Assembly: GCA_022072455.1 (NCBI GenBank)
Contig: JAJVHY010000017.1
Span: 175,151 to 239,150, forward strand
DNA length: 64,000 bases
Direction: 5' to 3'
Origin: Verrucomicrobiia bacterium
GTDB taxonomy: Bacteria; Verrucomicrobiota; Verrucomicrobiia; Palsa-1439
This document shows, piece by piece, positions 9,070 to 16,458 of this stretch; position 1 is the stretch's first letter; the number at the start of each line of letters is the position of its first letter. The notes beneath the pieces were generated by a model. The model was given only the letters and a program-made list of their open reading frames with translations. It did not search any database and was not told where the DNA came from. The translations under genes and the position numbers were made by a program.

Positions 9070-9112
9070 AGACCAAAGTCCTATTGGCCAGTGCGGGCGC
9101 GTTCGATAAAAT
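9070..9112 (+). promoter_or_regulatory. Palindrome-activated promoter 3 (upstream of sulfatase)
   Basis: A degenerate palindrome AGACCAAAGTCC lies at 9070-9081, the -35 TTGGCC at 9084-9089, a 17-base spacer follows, and the -10 TAAAAT is at 9107-9112. The expected start is about 9119, which is the A of the ATG, so the transcript may be leaderless. Confidence 0.68.
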
Positions 9113-9118
9113 CAAACA

Positions 9119-10636
9119 ATGAAGAAGATTCCCTCGAAGAAAAACGTTTCCGTCTTGTGGGTGAAAGCAGTCATTGCCTTGAGTCTGAGTCTGTTGACTC
9201 GTGGCGCGGGTGCGGCGGAGACCAAGCCCAACATCGTGCACATCGTCGCCGACGATTTGGGCTGGAAGGATGTCGGGTTCAACGGCTGCTTGGACATCAA
9301 GACGCCCAACCTTGACGCACTGGCGGCAGGCGGCGCGAAGTTCGCCCAATTTTATGTCCAACCGATGAGCACGCCCACGCGCGCCGCACTGATGACCGGG
9401 CGTTATCCATTTCGCTACGGTTTGCAGACGATTGTCATCCCCGGCCCGGCGGGTTACGGCCTCGACACCAGCGAGTATCTGCTGTCGCAATGCCTCAAGG
9501 ATGCCGGCTACACCACGGCCATCATCGGTAAATGGCACCTTGGCCACGCCGACCTGAAATATTGGCCCAAGCAACGCGGCTTTGACTACCAGTACGGCGC
9601 CATGATCGGCGAGTTGGACTATTTCACCCACAGCGACGGCGGCGTGCTCGACTGGTTTCGCAACAACAAGCCCGTCCGCGAAAAGGGCTATACGACCCAA
9701 CTAATCGGTGCGGACGCGGTCAAATACATCAACGAGCAAAAAGCCGGCACGCCATTCTATCTGTATCTCACCTTCAATGCCCCCCACACGCCGTATCAAG
9801 CGCCCAAGGAATACGTCGACCGGTACCCCAACATCGCAGACCCCACGCGGCGGACCTACGCCGGCATGGTTAATTGCCTCGATGACGAAATTGGCAAAGT
9901 TGTCGCCGCGCTCGACAAGAAGGGATTACGTGATAACACGCTCATCCTATTCCACAGCGACAACGGCGGAACGCGAAACGCGATGTTTGCCGGGCAGATG
10001 GCGGACCTGTCCAAAACCAAGATTCCCTGCGACAACGGTCCCTATCGCGACGGTAAAGGTGCGCTTTTTGAAGGCGGCTGTCGCGTCGCTGCCTGCGCCA
10101 ATTGGCCCGGCCAGATTAAGGCACAGACAGTCGACGGCATGATCCACGCTGTGGACATTTTTCCGACACTCGCCGCGCTAGCGGGGGCGTCCACCGCCAA
10201 GTCCAAACCGCTCGATGGCATGAATGTTTGGGCCACCATCGCCGCCGGCAAGCCGTCCCCACGCACCGAAGTTGTTTATAACGTCGAACCGTTTCGTGGT
10301 GCGGTGCGGCAGGGCGACTGGAAACTCATCTGGCGCTCACTGATCCCAACGAGCGTGGATCTCTACAATCTTGCCGACGATCCCTATGAGCAGAAGAACC
10401 TCGCCGCCGCGCATCCCGACAAAGTTGCTGCGCTGCAGGACCGACTCAACGCGTTGGGCAAGGAATCCGCCAAACCGCTCGCGCTGATTTATGTTGCTAG
10501 CGTGGGGTTGGCGCACGGCAAGCCCCGCATGGCTTCGGAAGACGGGCGCGGTCCCGCGTTGGTCGAGGACGCTGCTCATGCCATTACCGACGAAGGCTTT
10601 GGTGAGCGTGACATCGTTGGTGAGGATCACCACTGA
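9119..10636 (+). CDS. Sulfatase, serine-type active site (arylsulfatase family)
   Basis: This encodes 505 aa. The signal peptide has a basic start (MKKIPSKKN) and a core around VIALSLSLLTRGAGA. The sulfatase fold begins with PNIVHIVADDLGWKDVGF (metal Asp45/Asp46). The signature is S84-T-P-T-R-A-A-L-M-T-G-R, with Ser rather than Cys at the formylglycine position. Other family motifs are IGKWHLGH, FYLYLTFNAPHTPYQAP and LFHSDNGG. Ser-type sulfatases are matured by anSME-type radical SAM enzymes; none is in the window. It would cleave sulfate esters of a sulfated glycan outside the cytoplasm. The tail ends with ITDEGFGE plus ten further residues. No ribosome-binding site was seen. Confidence 0.9.
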   Translation: MKKIPSKKNVSVLWVKAVIALSLSLLTRGAGAAETKPNIVHIVADDLGWKDVGFNGCLDIKTPNLDALAAGGAKFAQFYVQPMSTPTRAALMTGRYPFRYGLQTIVIPGPAGYGLDTSEYLLSQCLKDAGYTTAIIGKWHLGHADLKYWPKQRGFDYQYGAMIGELDYFTHSDGGVLDWFRNNKPVREKGYTTQLIGADAVKYINEQKAGTPFYLYLTFNAPHTPYQAPKEYVDRYPNIADPTRRTYAGMVNCLDDEIGKVVAALDKKGLRDNTLILFHSDNGGTRNAMFAGQMADLSKTKIPCDNGPYRDGKGALFEGGCRVAACANWPGQIKAQTVDGMIHAVDIFPTLAALAGASTAKSKPLDGMNVWATIAAGKPSPRTEVVYNVEPFRGAVRQGDWKLIWRSLIPTSVDLYNLADDPYEQKNLAAAHPDKVAALQDRLNALGKESAKPLALIYVASVGLAHGKPRMASEDGRGPALVEDAAHAITDEGFGERDIVGEDHH

Positions 10637-10673
10637 GCTGACCGAGTTGCTGCTGCCGCCCTGCTGGGTGATT

Positions 10674-10716
10674 GGACTAAGGTCCAATTGGCCGACCGGG
10701 CGGCGGTGCTTACAAA
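10674..10716 (+). promoter_or_regulatory. Palindrome-activated promoter 4 (upstream of 10756 operon)
   Basis: The palindrome GGACTAAGGTCC lies at 10674-10685, the -35 TTGGCC at 10688-10693, a 17-base spacer follows, and the -10 TACAAA is at 10711-10716. Bases 3' of the palindrome (AATTGGCC) match those of promoter 1. The predicted start is near 10723, giving a leader of about 33 bases. Confidence 0.75.
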
Positions 10717-10755
10717 CGAGCATAAGCAATGTAGAGAACAATGAGGAGATGGATT

Positions 10756-11244
10756 ATGAAACACACACTTTTAATTGCCGTTGCGTGCTCGACGATGGTC
10801 GTGGTCGCCAACGCCCAGCAACAGTACGTCTTCCCGAAGCTCGGACAGACGCCCGAGCAACAGGCAAAAGACGACTATGACTGCTACCAGTGGGCTGCCA
10901 AACAAACCAACTTTGACCCGATGGCAGCGGGCATGGCGACGCCGCCGCCGCCGGCCTCCGTTCAATCCGGCCCCGATGGTTCAGCGGTGAAGGGTGCCGC
11001 GAAAGGCGCTGTGGTTGGGGTCGCGGTTGGGGCGATTGCTGGCGATGCGGGCAAAGGCGCGGCCATCGGTGCCGCTGCGGGCGGCATTGGCGGGAAGATG
11101 CGGAGCAACCGGCAGAAGCAAGAGGCTCAGCAGCAGCAGGCGGCCCAAGCCCAAGCCGCCGCGGCTGACACCGCCAAACGCCAGCAGGAATACCTAAAAG
11201 CCAAAGCGGCCTGTCTGGAAGCCAAAGGTTATACAGTTAAGTAA
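10756..11244 (+). CDS. Glycine-zipper exported protein
   Basis: This encodes 162 aa. The ATG at 10756 was chosen over 10741 because GAGGAGA (10743-10749) sits six bases upstream and a signal peptide (MKHTLLIAVACSTMVVVANA) follows directly. The middle is a glycine zipper (KGAAKGAVVGVAVGAIAGD, GKGAAIGAAAGGIGGKM), a small-residue transmembrane hairpin found in OmpA-linked and stress envelope proteins. The C-terminal part is Gln/Ala-rich and helical with one Cys. It is first in a three-gene unit with gaps of 34 and 57 bases. Confidence 0.8.
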   Translation: MKHTLLIAVACSTMVVVANAQQQYVFPKLGQTPEQQAKDDYDCYQWAAKQTNFDPMAAGMATPPPPASVQSGPDGSAVKGAAKGAVVGVAVGAIAGDAGKGAAIGAAAGGIGGKMRSNRQKQEAQQQQAAQAQAAAADTAKRQQEYLKAKAACLEAKGYTVK

Positions 11245-11278
11245 ACCACCAACCACAACTCGAATTGGAAAAACCATT

Positions 11279-11965
11279 ATGAACATCAAAACACTATTGG
11301 CTGGCGCGACTTCATTGTTGTTGGCCGTTGGCTGCTCAACGACCCATCAAGTCCGCAGTATGCACGATGTCTCCGGGTTTTTGGGCGACTACTCCCAACT
11401 CCGTCCCGGCAGCGGCGACGAAGCCAAGTTAATCTACGTCGCCTCTGGCGCTGACTTCGGCAAATACCACAAGGTGATGATTGAACGAGTCCAACTCTGG
11501 CAGTCCGAAGACCCGGACTCGGCGCTGGGGAGTTTGTCGAAAGAAGACCAACAACTGTTGGTGGATTACCTGTACACCTCTTTGCGGGATCACCTCAGCA
11601 AGGATTATCTGCTCGTGGATAAGCCGGGCGACGATGTGCTCCGCATTCGCGCGGCGATCACCGAAGCCGGGAAATCAAAACCGGTCTTGGATCTCGTCTC
11701 GAACGTGACCCCGTTCGGCTTGGGCATTACCTACGCCAAGCGGATTGTCTTCGGGACGCACACCTCGGTCGGCATGGTGACGGGCGAGATCGAACTGCTG
11801 GATGGCGGCACCGGCCAACGCGTTGCGGCTGCCGTGGATCGCCGGGCAGGAACCAAAGTGTTGCGCGGCAAATTTTCACGCTGGGGTGATGTGAAAGACG
11901 CGTTTGATTTTTGGGCGCGACGCCTCCAGACCCGCTTGGCAGAATTGCGGGCGCATCAGGATTAG
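11279..11965 (+). CDS. DUF3313-like lipoprotein
   Basis: This encodes 228 aa. The lipobox LAVGC puts the lipidated Cys at residue 19. The mature part (VSGFLGDYSQLRPG, AKLIYVASGADFGKYHKVMIERVQLW, ...LRIRAAITEA, EIELLDGGTGQRVAAAVDRRAG, WARRLQTRLAEL) matches the pattern of DUF3313, a family of outer-membrane lipoproteins of unknown role. It is the second gene of the 10756 operon. Confidence 0.82.
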   Translation: MNIKTLLAGATSLLLAVGCSTTHQVRSMHDVSGFLGDYSQLRPGSGDEAKLIYVASGADFGKYHKVMIERVQLWQSEDPDSALGSLSKEDQQLLVDYLYTSLRDHLSKDYLLVDKPGDDVLRIRAAITEAGKSKPVLDLVSNVTPFGLGITYAKRIVFGTHTSVGMVTGEIELLDGGTGQRVAAAVDRRAGTKVLRGKFSRWGDVKDAFDFWARRLQTRLAELRAHQD

Positions 11966-12022
11966 TTGCCATCACTTGAGTTTGGACGGCTCTGGTTAAT
12001 CAGTAAAACGGGAGTGTTGGTC

Positions 12023-14362
12023 ATGAAAACGACAAAAGGATTTTCTGGGCACTTAACCCGGTGGATTGCGTTGGGTTTGTCGATTGTGATGACGCTACCG
12101 CCGGTCGTCATTGGCGCGGAGCAAGCGCCCACCGATCCCGGCTGGCCACGCGTGTTCAAGCAAGGCCGCGCGCAACTGACCGTCTACCAGCTACAGTTAG
12201 TGGAGTGGCCCGGCTTCACCAATGCCACCATCCGCTGCGCCATCGCGCTGATTCCCAGCTCCGACACGAAGGAGATCTATGGTGTGTTGGAGGTGAATAC
12301 CGACACCAGCGTTGACCAAGCTGCCCGCACCGTCACGACGGTCAATGCGCAGCGACAAATCCGGTTCCCCAACCTCGCCGAGGCGGAAGCTTCCAAGATG
12401 GCGTTGATCGTCAACAACCTCCTGCCCGAAAAACGTCCACTCATCATCTCACTGGACCGCATGCTGGCTTACTTGGAGACGGCACAGGCCAAGCCACGGA
12501 CGACGGAGGTCAACCTTGATCCCCCGAAGATCTTCTACAGCCGGCAACCGGCGATTCTGGTGCTTTTCATGGGCAAACCGCAGTTCAAGCCAGTCGCCAC
12601 AAATGACACAACGCTCTTGTTTGCGGCGAATACCAATTGGGACGTCTTCTACGACACCACGACCGGCCGGTACTTCCTGCTTAATGGCGAAAGCTGGCTG
12701 ACCAGCGACGACCCCATCAAGGGTTCGTGGGTGCCCGCCAAGGATCTGCCGAAGCAACTCCGCAACTTACCGGCTGACGACAACTGGGCCGACGTGCGCA
12801 AGCACATTCCCGGTAAGCCCGCCAAGCAAGCGCCGGTAGTGTTTGTCACCACCGAGCCATCCGAAATGATCGTCACCGAGGGTGAACCCGCCTTCCTGCC
12901 ACTCAAGGGCACGAAGCTGCTGCAAGTCAGCAATACCGACAGCACCTTGTTCCTGCATTCCGCCGAAGGTCAATTTTACTTCTTGGTGGCCGGTCGTTGG
13001 TTCCGCACCAAGACGCTGGATGGGCCGTGGTCTGCCGCCAGCACCGACTTGCCGGCGGACTTCGCCAATATTGACCCGGACAGCCCGGTGGGATTTGTCA
13101 AAGCGACCGTGCCCGGCACGCGCGAGGCGCAAGACGCTGTGCTCTTGGCGTCCATTCCGCGGACGACCACCATTGAGGTTAGCAAGCCGCCGGTCGTTCA
13201 AGTCGTCTATGAGGGCCAGCCGCAGTTTGTGGTGATTCAAGGTACGACCGTCCAATACGCCGTGAACACGCCGAACCAGGTGTTTCTCGTTAACGGGGCC
13301 TACTACTGCTGCAATCAGGGCGTTTGGTTCTATGCGGCGGCACCGACCGGGCCGTGGCTCCTGGCCACCAGCGTCCCGGCGGCGATCTACACCATTCCGC
13401 CCTCCAACCCGAACTATAACGTCACCTACGTCGTCGTTCAGCAATCAACGCCCACCACGGTGGTCTACAGCCAAACCTCCGGCTACAGTGGGGAGTATGT
13501 GGCGGCAACGGGTGTGCTGATGTTTGGCATGGGTATGCTGGTGGGCGCGGCAATTGCCGATGATCATCATTATCACGATTATTACTGGCACTACCCACCT
13601 CGGCCATGTCATTACTCCTACGGCTGCGGTGCCGCGTATCATCATGGCTATGGTGGTTACTACGCTTCGGCGCATGTCTCCTACGGCCCCTACGGCGGGG
13701 CGGGGCGCACGGCTGCCTACAATCCTCACACCGGCACCTACTCGCGTGGTGCCTATGCCTACGGTCCGGCCGGCAGCAAGGGAGTTCGCCAAGCCTACAA
13801 TCCTTACACTGGCGGCTATGCCCAGCAGGGGCGTGTGAACACCCGCTATGGTTCGGCCGGTGGCTTCTACGCCGAGCAAGACGGGGAGTGGGCTCAAGGC
13901 GGCTATCGCTCCGGATCACGGGGTGCCGTTGGCGGCATCCGAACCAGCGAAGACTCCGGTATGAAAGCGTGGGATACCAAGTACGGTCAGGGGATGGTCG
14001 CCAAAGACAAAGAGGGCAACATCTACGTCGGCCACGACGGCGAAGTGTACAAACGCAACGAAGAGGGCGAGTGGAAAACCTATGAGGACGGCGACTGGAA
14101 AAAAGCCGAGACGCCCTCCGCCGGTCAGCCGCGAGCACAGTCAACCTCCACTCGCGAAACTGGGAGTCGATCCACACCGACTGCGACGAGCACGGGGACG
14201 CGGGCGGCACCGACCAGTTACGATTCCAAGTCAGTGCAGCAAGGACTTGAGCGCGACGCGGAAGCCCGGAGCTGGGGCAACACGCAAGCCAAGCAGACCA
14301 GTAGTTACAAGTCTTCCGGCAACCTGGGCGGGCGCAGCAGCGGTGGCAGTCGGCGCCGGTAA
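12023..14362 (+). CDS. Large exported repeat protein with His/Gly/Tyr-rich segment
   Basis: This encodes 779 aa. The ATG at 12023 follows GGGAG at a normal distance and starts a signal peptide ending near VVIGAE; a frame from 11966 adds an unlikely N-terminus. An N-terminal domain (residues about 25-200) has IPSSDTKEIYGVLEVNTDT. Three repeats follow with the pattern [aromatic]-FLLNG/FLVAG/FLVNG...W...GPW...LP (about 200-460). Next come a hydrophobic hairpin MFGMGMLVGAAIADD, a His/Tyr/Gly-rich tract, tandem AYNPxTGxY motifs and a charged C-terminus. Similar proteins occur in PVC genomes with no known function; the His tract could bind metal. Confidence 0.75.
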   Translation: MKTTKGFSGHLTRWIALGLSIVMTLPPVVIGAEQAPTDPGWPRVFKQGRAQLTVYQLQLVEWPGFTNATIRCAIALIPSSDTKEIYGVLEVNTDTSVDQAARTVTTVNAQRQIRFPNLAEAEASKMALIVNNLLPEKRPLIISLDRMLAYLETAQAKPRTTEVNLDPPKIFYSRQPAILVLFMGKPQFKPVATNDTTLLFAANTNWDVFYDTTTGRYFLLNGESWLTSDDPIKGSWVPAKDLPKQLRNLPADDNWADVRKHIPGKPAKQAPVVFVTTEPSEMIVTEGEPAFLPLKGTKLLQVSNTDSTLFLHSAEGQFYFLVAGRWFRTKTLDGPWSAASTDLPADFANIDPDSPVGFVKATVPGTREAQDAVLLASIPRTTTIEVSKPPVVQVVYEGQPQFVVIQGTTVQYAVNTPNQVFLVNGAYYCCNQGVWFYAAAPTGPWLLATSVPAAIYTIPPSNPNYNVTYVVVQQSTPTTVVYSQTSGYSGEYVAATGVLMFGMGMLVGAAIADDHHYHDYYWHYPPRPCHYSYGCGAAYHHGYGGYYASAHVSYGPYGGAGRTAAYNPHTGTYSRGAYAYGPAGSKGVRQAYNPYTGGYAQQGRVNTRYGSAGGFYAEQDGEWAQGGYRSGSRGAVGGIRTSEDSGMKAWDTKYGQGMVAKDKEGNIYVGHDGEVYKRNEEGEWKTYEDGDWKKAETPSAGQPRAQSTSTRETGSRSTPTATSTGTRAAPTSYDSKSVQQGLERDAEARSWGNTQAKQTSSYKSSGNLGGRSSGGSRRR

Positions 14363-14394
14363 CTCAATTAGAGTAGCACCGCCAGCCGGTTCGA

Positions 14395-14400
14395 TATAAT
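14395..14400 (+). promoter_or_regulatory. Consensus -10 element (TATAAT) before the 14447 gene
   Basis: An exact TATAAT occurs 46 bases before the start codon. No convincing -35 lies 15-19 bases upstream and the regulon palindrome is absent, so this is a tentative constitutive promoter. Confidence 0.4.
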
Positions 14401-14446
14401 TTCTGCGCCGAATGAATAAATTGATTCTCTGATGAGGTGGAGACTG

Positions 14447-16069
14447 ATGAAACGATACATCTATTTCGCCCTGCTGCTGGCTGCTGGGGGCGCGTTTTCG
14501 CCGCGGGCTGGGGCGCAGAGTGCTTATCTGTATTCGCTCAATCCGTCGGGAAATGTGAGCGTCAACGGCAACAAGATCAATTCGTTGCCGGGGGATTTCG
14601 ATCCGGATACACCGACCGATGACCTCGACGATGCGTGGCGGGACCTCGCGGTTGTCGGCGGCAATGTGTACGCGCTTCGTGGCAATGGGTACTTCGTTCT
14701 CAATGGCGAGAAGCAATGGACCTTACCGTTCGATAGCCGCGTGCCGTGGTACTGGACCGAACTGATCGTCGCGGACGGGACGGTTTACGCGTTGCGGCAG
14801 GACGGGAAAGTGGCGGTGAATGCGTCGATCGCGGCTGAGTTGCCGCGTAACGATTTTTTCTACACGGCGCTTCAGGTTGTCACTGGTGCGACGTACGCGC
14901 TACGGTCGGACGGAGCGGTCTTCAAGAACAACGCGAGTACCCCTTTGTTCACTTTCCAAGGTGGGCCGGGCTTGAATGGCAGCCAAGATGGCCGGGCCGT
15001 GGACACTCTCTGGGTGGCGCTCAAGGTGAACCCTACCGGCGACTACTTGTATGCGCTGCGCTCCGACGGACAGATCTTCCGCGGTCAATTGCCGGCGGGC
15101 GATAGCGCCGGGCAGTTGGTGGATGGTCTGCCGTTCCCTTCGCAGATCGTGGATTTCACGTTCGGCGATTTGTACACGGATTTTGAATTCGATGATGTGA
15201 CCGGCCTCTGGGTGGCCCTCCGCGCGAATGGCAAGGTCTACCGCGACCCCGCCCCGCTGGCCGAAACCGACGATTTCCCCGGCAGCGGGTCCACCGACGA
15301 TAACTCGTTTTTTGATCTCGCGGTTTATGGCGGCCAATATTTCGTCGTCCGCGGCGATGGCCAGGTTTACGTCGAAGGGAATCCCAACCTCCTCCTTCAA
15401 TTGGGCGGGCGCAACTACGGTCGGATCGAACTGACCCCCGACGCGCCGGTATTGGCCGGCCAAAAAAACAATGCGCCGGCAGTTGTCCAGTACACGCTGA
15501 CAACCAATGCCGGTGGTTTGCCGGTCACCATCCCGGTCATTGCCACTGATGTCGAAACGCCGACCGCCGAATTACTCATCACGCCCGTCAGCCTGCCGAC
15601 CGGCGCGGTTTGGAATGCAACGGAGCATGTGCTGACTTGGACGACACCGGCCGAAAAGGGGAGCGCCACCTTCTCCTACATCGTGGATGATGGCAGCGGC
15701 AGCGCGAAGACGTATTCCAGCAAAATTAAAATCAAAGAACCCGACCTTGATCCTGCCAAGAATAAAGGCCCGTTCGTTCCCAAACTAAAAGGCGCCGTCG
15801 CCTTGGTCGGGGAGGAGTACCGGCTGTTCCTGCCACTTGGCGACCCGGACAACGATCCGGTCAGCGTCACGGTCGATCCGCTCGCGTATCCGTTTAATGC
15901 CGGGGCGGTGTACCTGCCGGCGACGAGCGAGTTTGTTTGGACGCCGACGAATGCGGATCTCGGCAAGCAGACAATCGAGTTTACCCTCGCGGATGGCCTG
16001 ACGACGAGTACGCTGAAACTGAAGCTGGAGGTCAAAAGTCCGCTGTTCATCCCGCCGTTGCCGGACTAG
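14447..16069 (+). CDS. Secreted beta-propeller-like protein with C-terminal Ig/cadherin-like domains
   Basis: This encodes 540 aa. The start at 14447 (GGAGACTG upstream) gives a signal peptide MKRYIYFALLLAAGG... cut near AGAQ. Residues about 25-330 carry six to seven repeats around VYALRxDGxV (VYALRGNGYFVLNG, VYALRQDGKVAVN, TYALRSDGAVFKN, LYALRSDGQIFRG, VALRANGKVYRD, FVVRGDGQVYVEG), as expected of blades of one propeller. Two Ig-like or cadherin-like domains follow (IPVIATDVETP..., LPLGDPDNDPVSV...). It is probably a surface or periplasmic binding protein. The ligand is unknown. Confidence 0.75.
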   Translation: MKRYIYFALLLAAGGAFSPRAGAQSAYLYSLNPSGNVSVNGNKINSLPGDFDPDTPTDDLDDAWRDLAVVGGNVYALRGNGYFVLNGEKQWTLPFDSRVPWYWTELIVADGTVYALRQDGKVAVNASIAAELPRNDFFYTALQVVTGATYALRSDGAVFKNNASTPLFTFQGGPGLNGSQDGRAVDTLWVALKVNPTGDYLYALRSDGQIFRGQLPAGDSAGQLVDGLPFPSQIVDFTFGDLYTDFEFDDVTGLWVALRANGKVYRDPAPLAETDDFPGSGSTDDNSFFDLAVYGGQYFVVRGDGQVYVEGNPNLLLQLGGRNYGRIELTPDAPVLAGQKNNAPAVVQYTLTTNAGGLPVTIPVIATDVETPTAELLITPVSLPTGAVWNATEHVLTWTTPAEKGSATFSYIVDDGSGSAKTYSSKIKIKEPDLDPAKNKGPFVPKLKGAVALVGEEYRLFLPLGDPDNDPVSVTVDPLAYPFNAGAVYLPATSEFVWTPTNADLGKQTIEFTLADGLTTSTLKLKLEVKSPLFIPPLPD

Positions 16070-16098
16070 CGATCCACTTTCCCAAGGAGATCCTACCC

Positions 16099-16455
16099 AT
16101 GCCCATCACTATCGAAGACCAAACGGCGAATGTGTGGCGCCTCCGTGTCAGCGGGGTCCTGCGCAAGTCCGAGGTGGAGGCCGTGCAGGCCAGTGCGTTA
16201 AAAAGTTTTGAACAAGCCGGCGCGTTCAAGATGCTGATTCTCCTGGACCAGTTTGCCGGTTGGGCGAGCGGGGAGGATTGGGGCGATGTGAGTTTTTATT
16301 TTTTTCACGGCGACAAGATCACGAAGATCGCCATCGTTGGCGACCGAAAATGGGAAACGCAAATCCTGATGTTTCTTGGGGCCGGTTTACGCCGTGCCCC
16401 GGTGAAGTTTTTTCCCGACGGTCAGGCCGTCCAAGCCCGCATTTGGTTGGAGTAA
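16099..16455 (+). CDS. SpoIIAA-like (DUF3478-type) small protein
   Basis: This encodes 118 aa. AAGGAGA at 16084-16090 sets the start at 16099 rather than an in-frame site inside the upstream gene. The sequence (VWRLRVSGVLRKSEVEAV, ILLDQFAGWASGEDWGDVSFYFFHGDKITKIAIVGDRKWET, FLGAGLRRAPVKFF) follows the SpoIIAA-like/STAS fold of small cytoplasmic proteins. It is cytoplasmic with no signal peptide, and lies 3 bases before the next gene. Confidence 0.8.
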   Translation: MPITIEDQTANVWRLRVSGVLRKSEVEAVQASALKSFEQAGAFKMLILLDQFAGWASGEDWGDVSFYFFHGDKITKIAIVGDRKWETQILMFLGAGLRRAPVKFFPDGQAVQARIWLE

Positions 16456-16458
16456 CCC

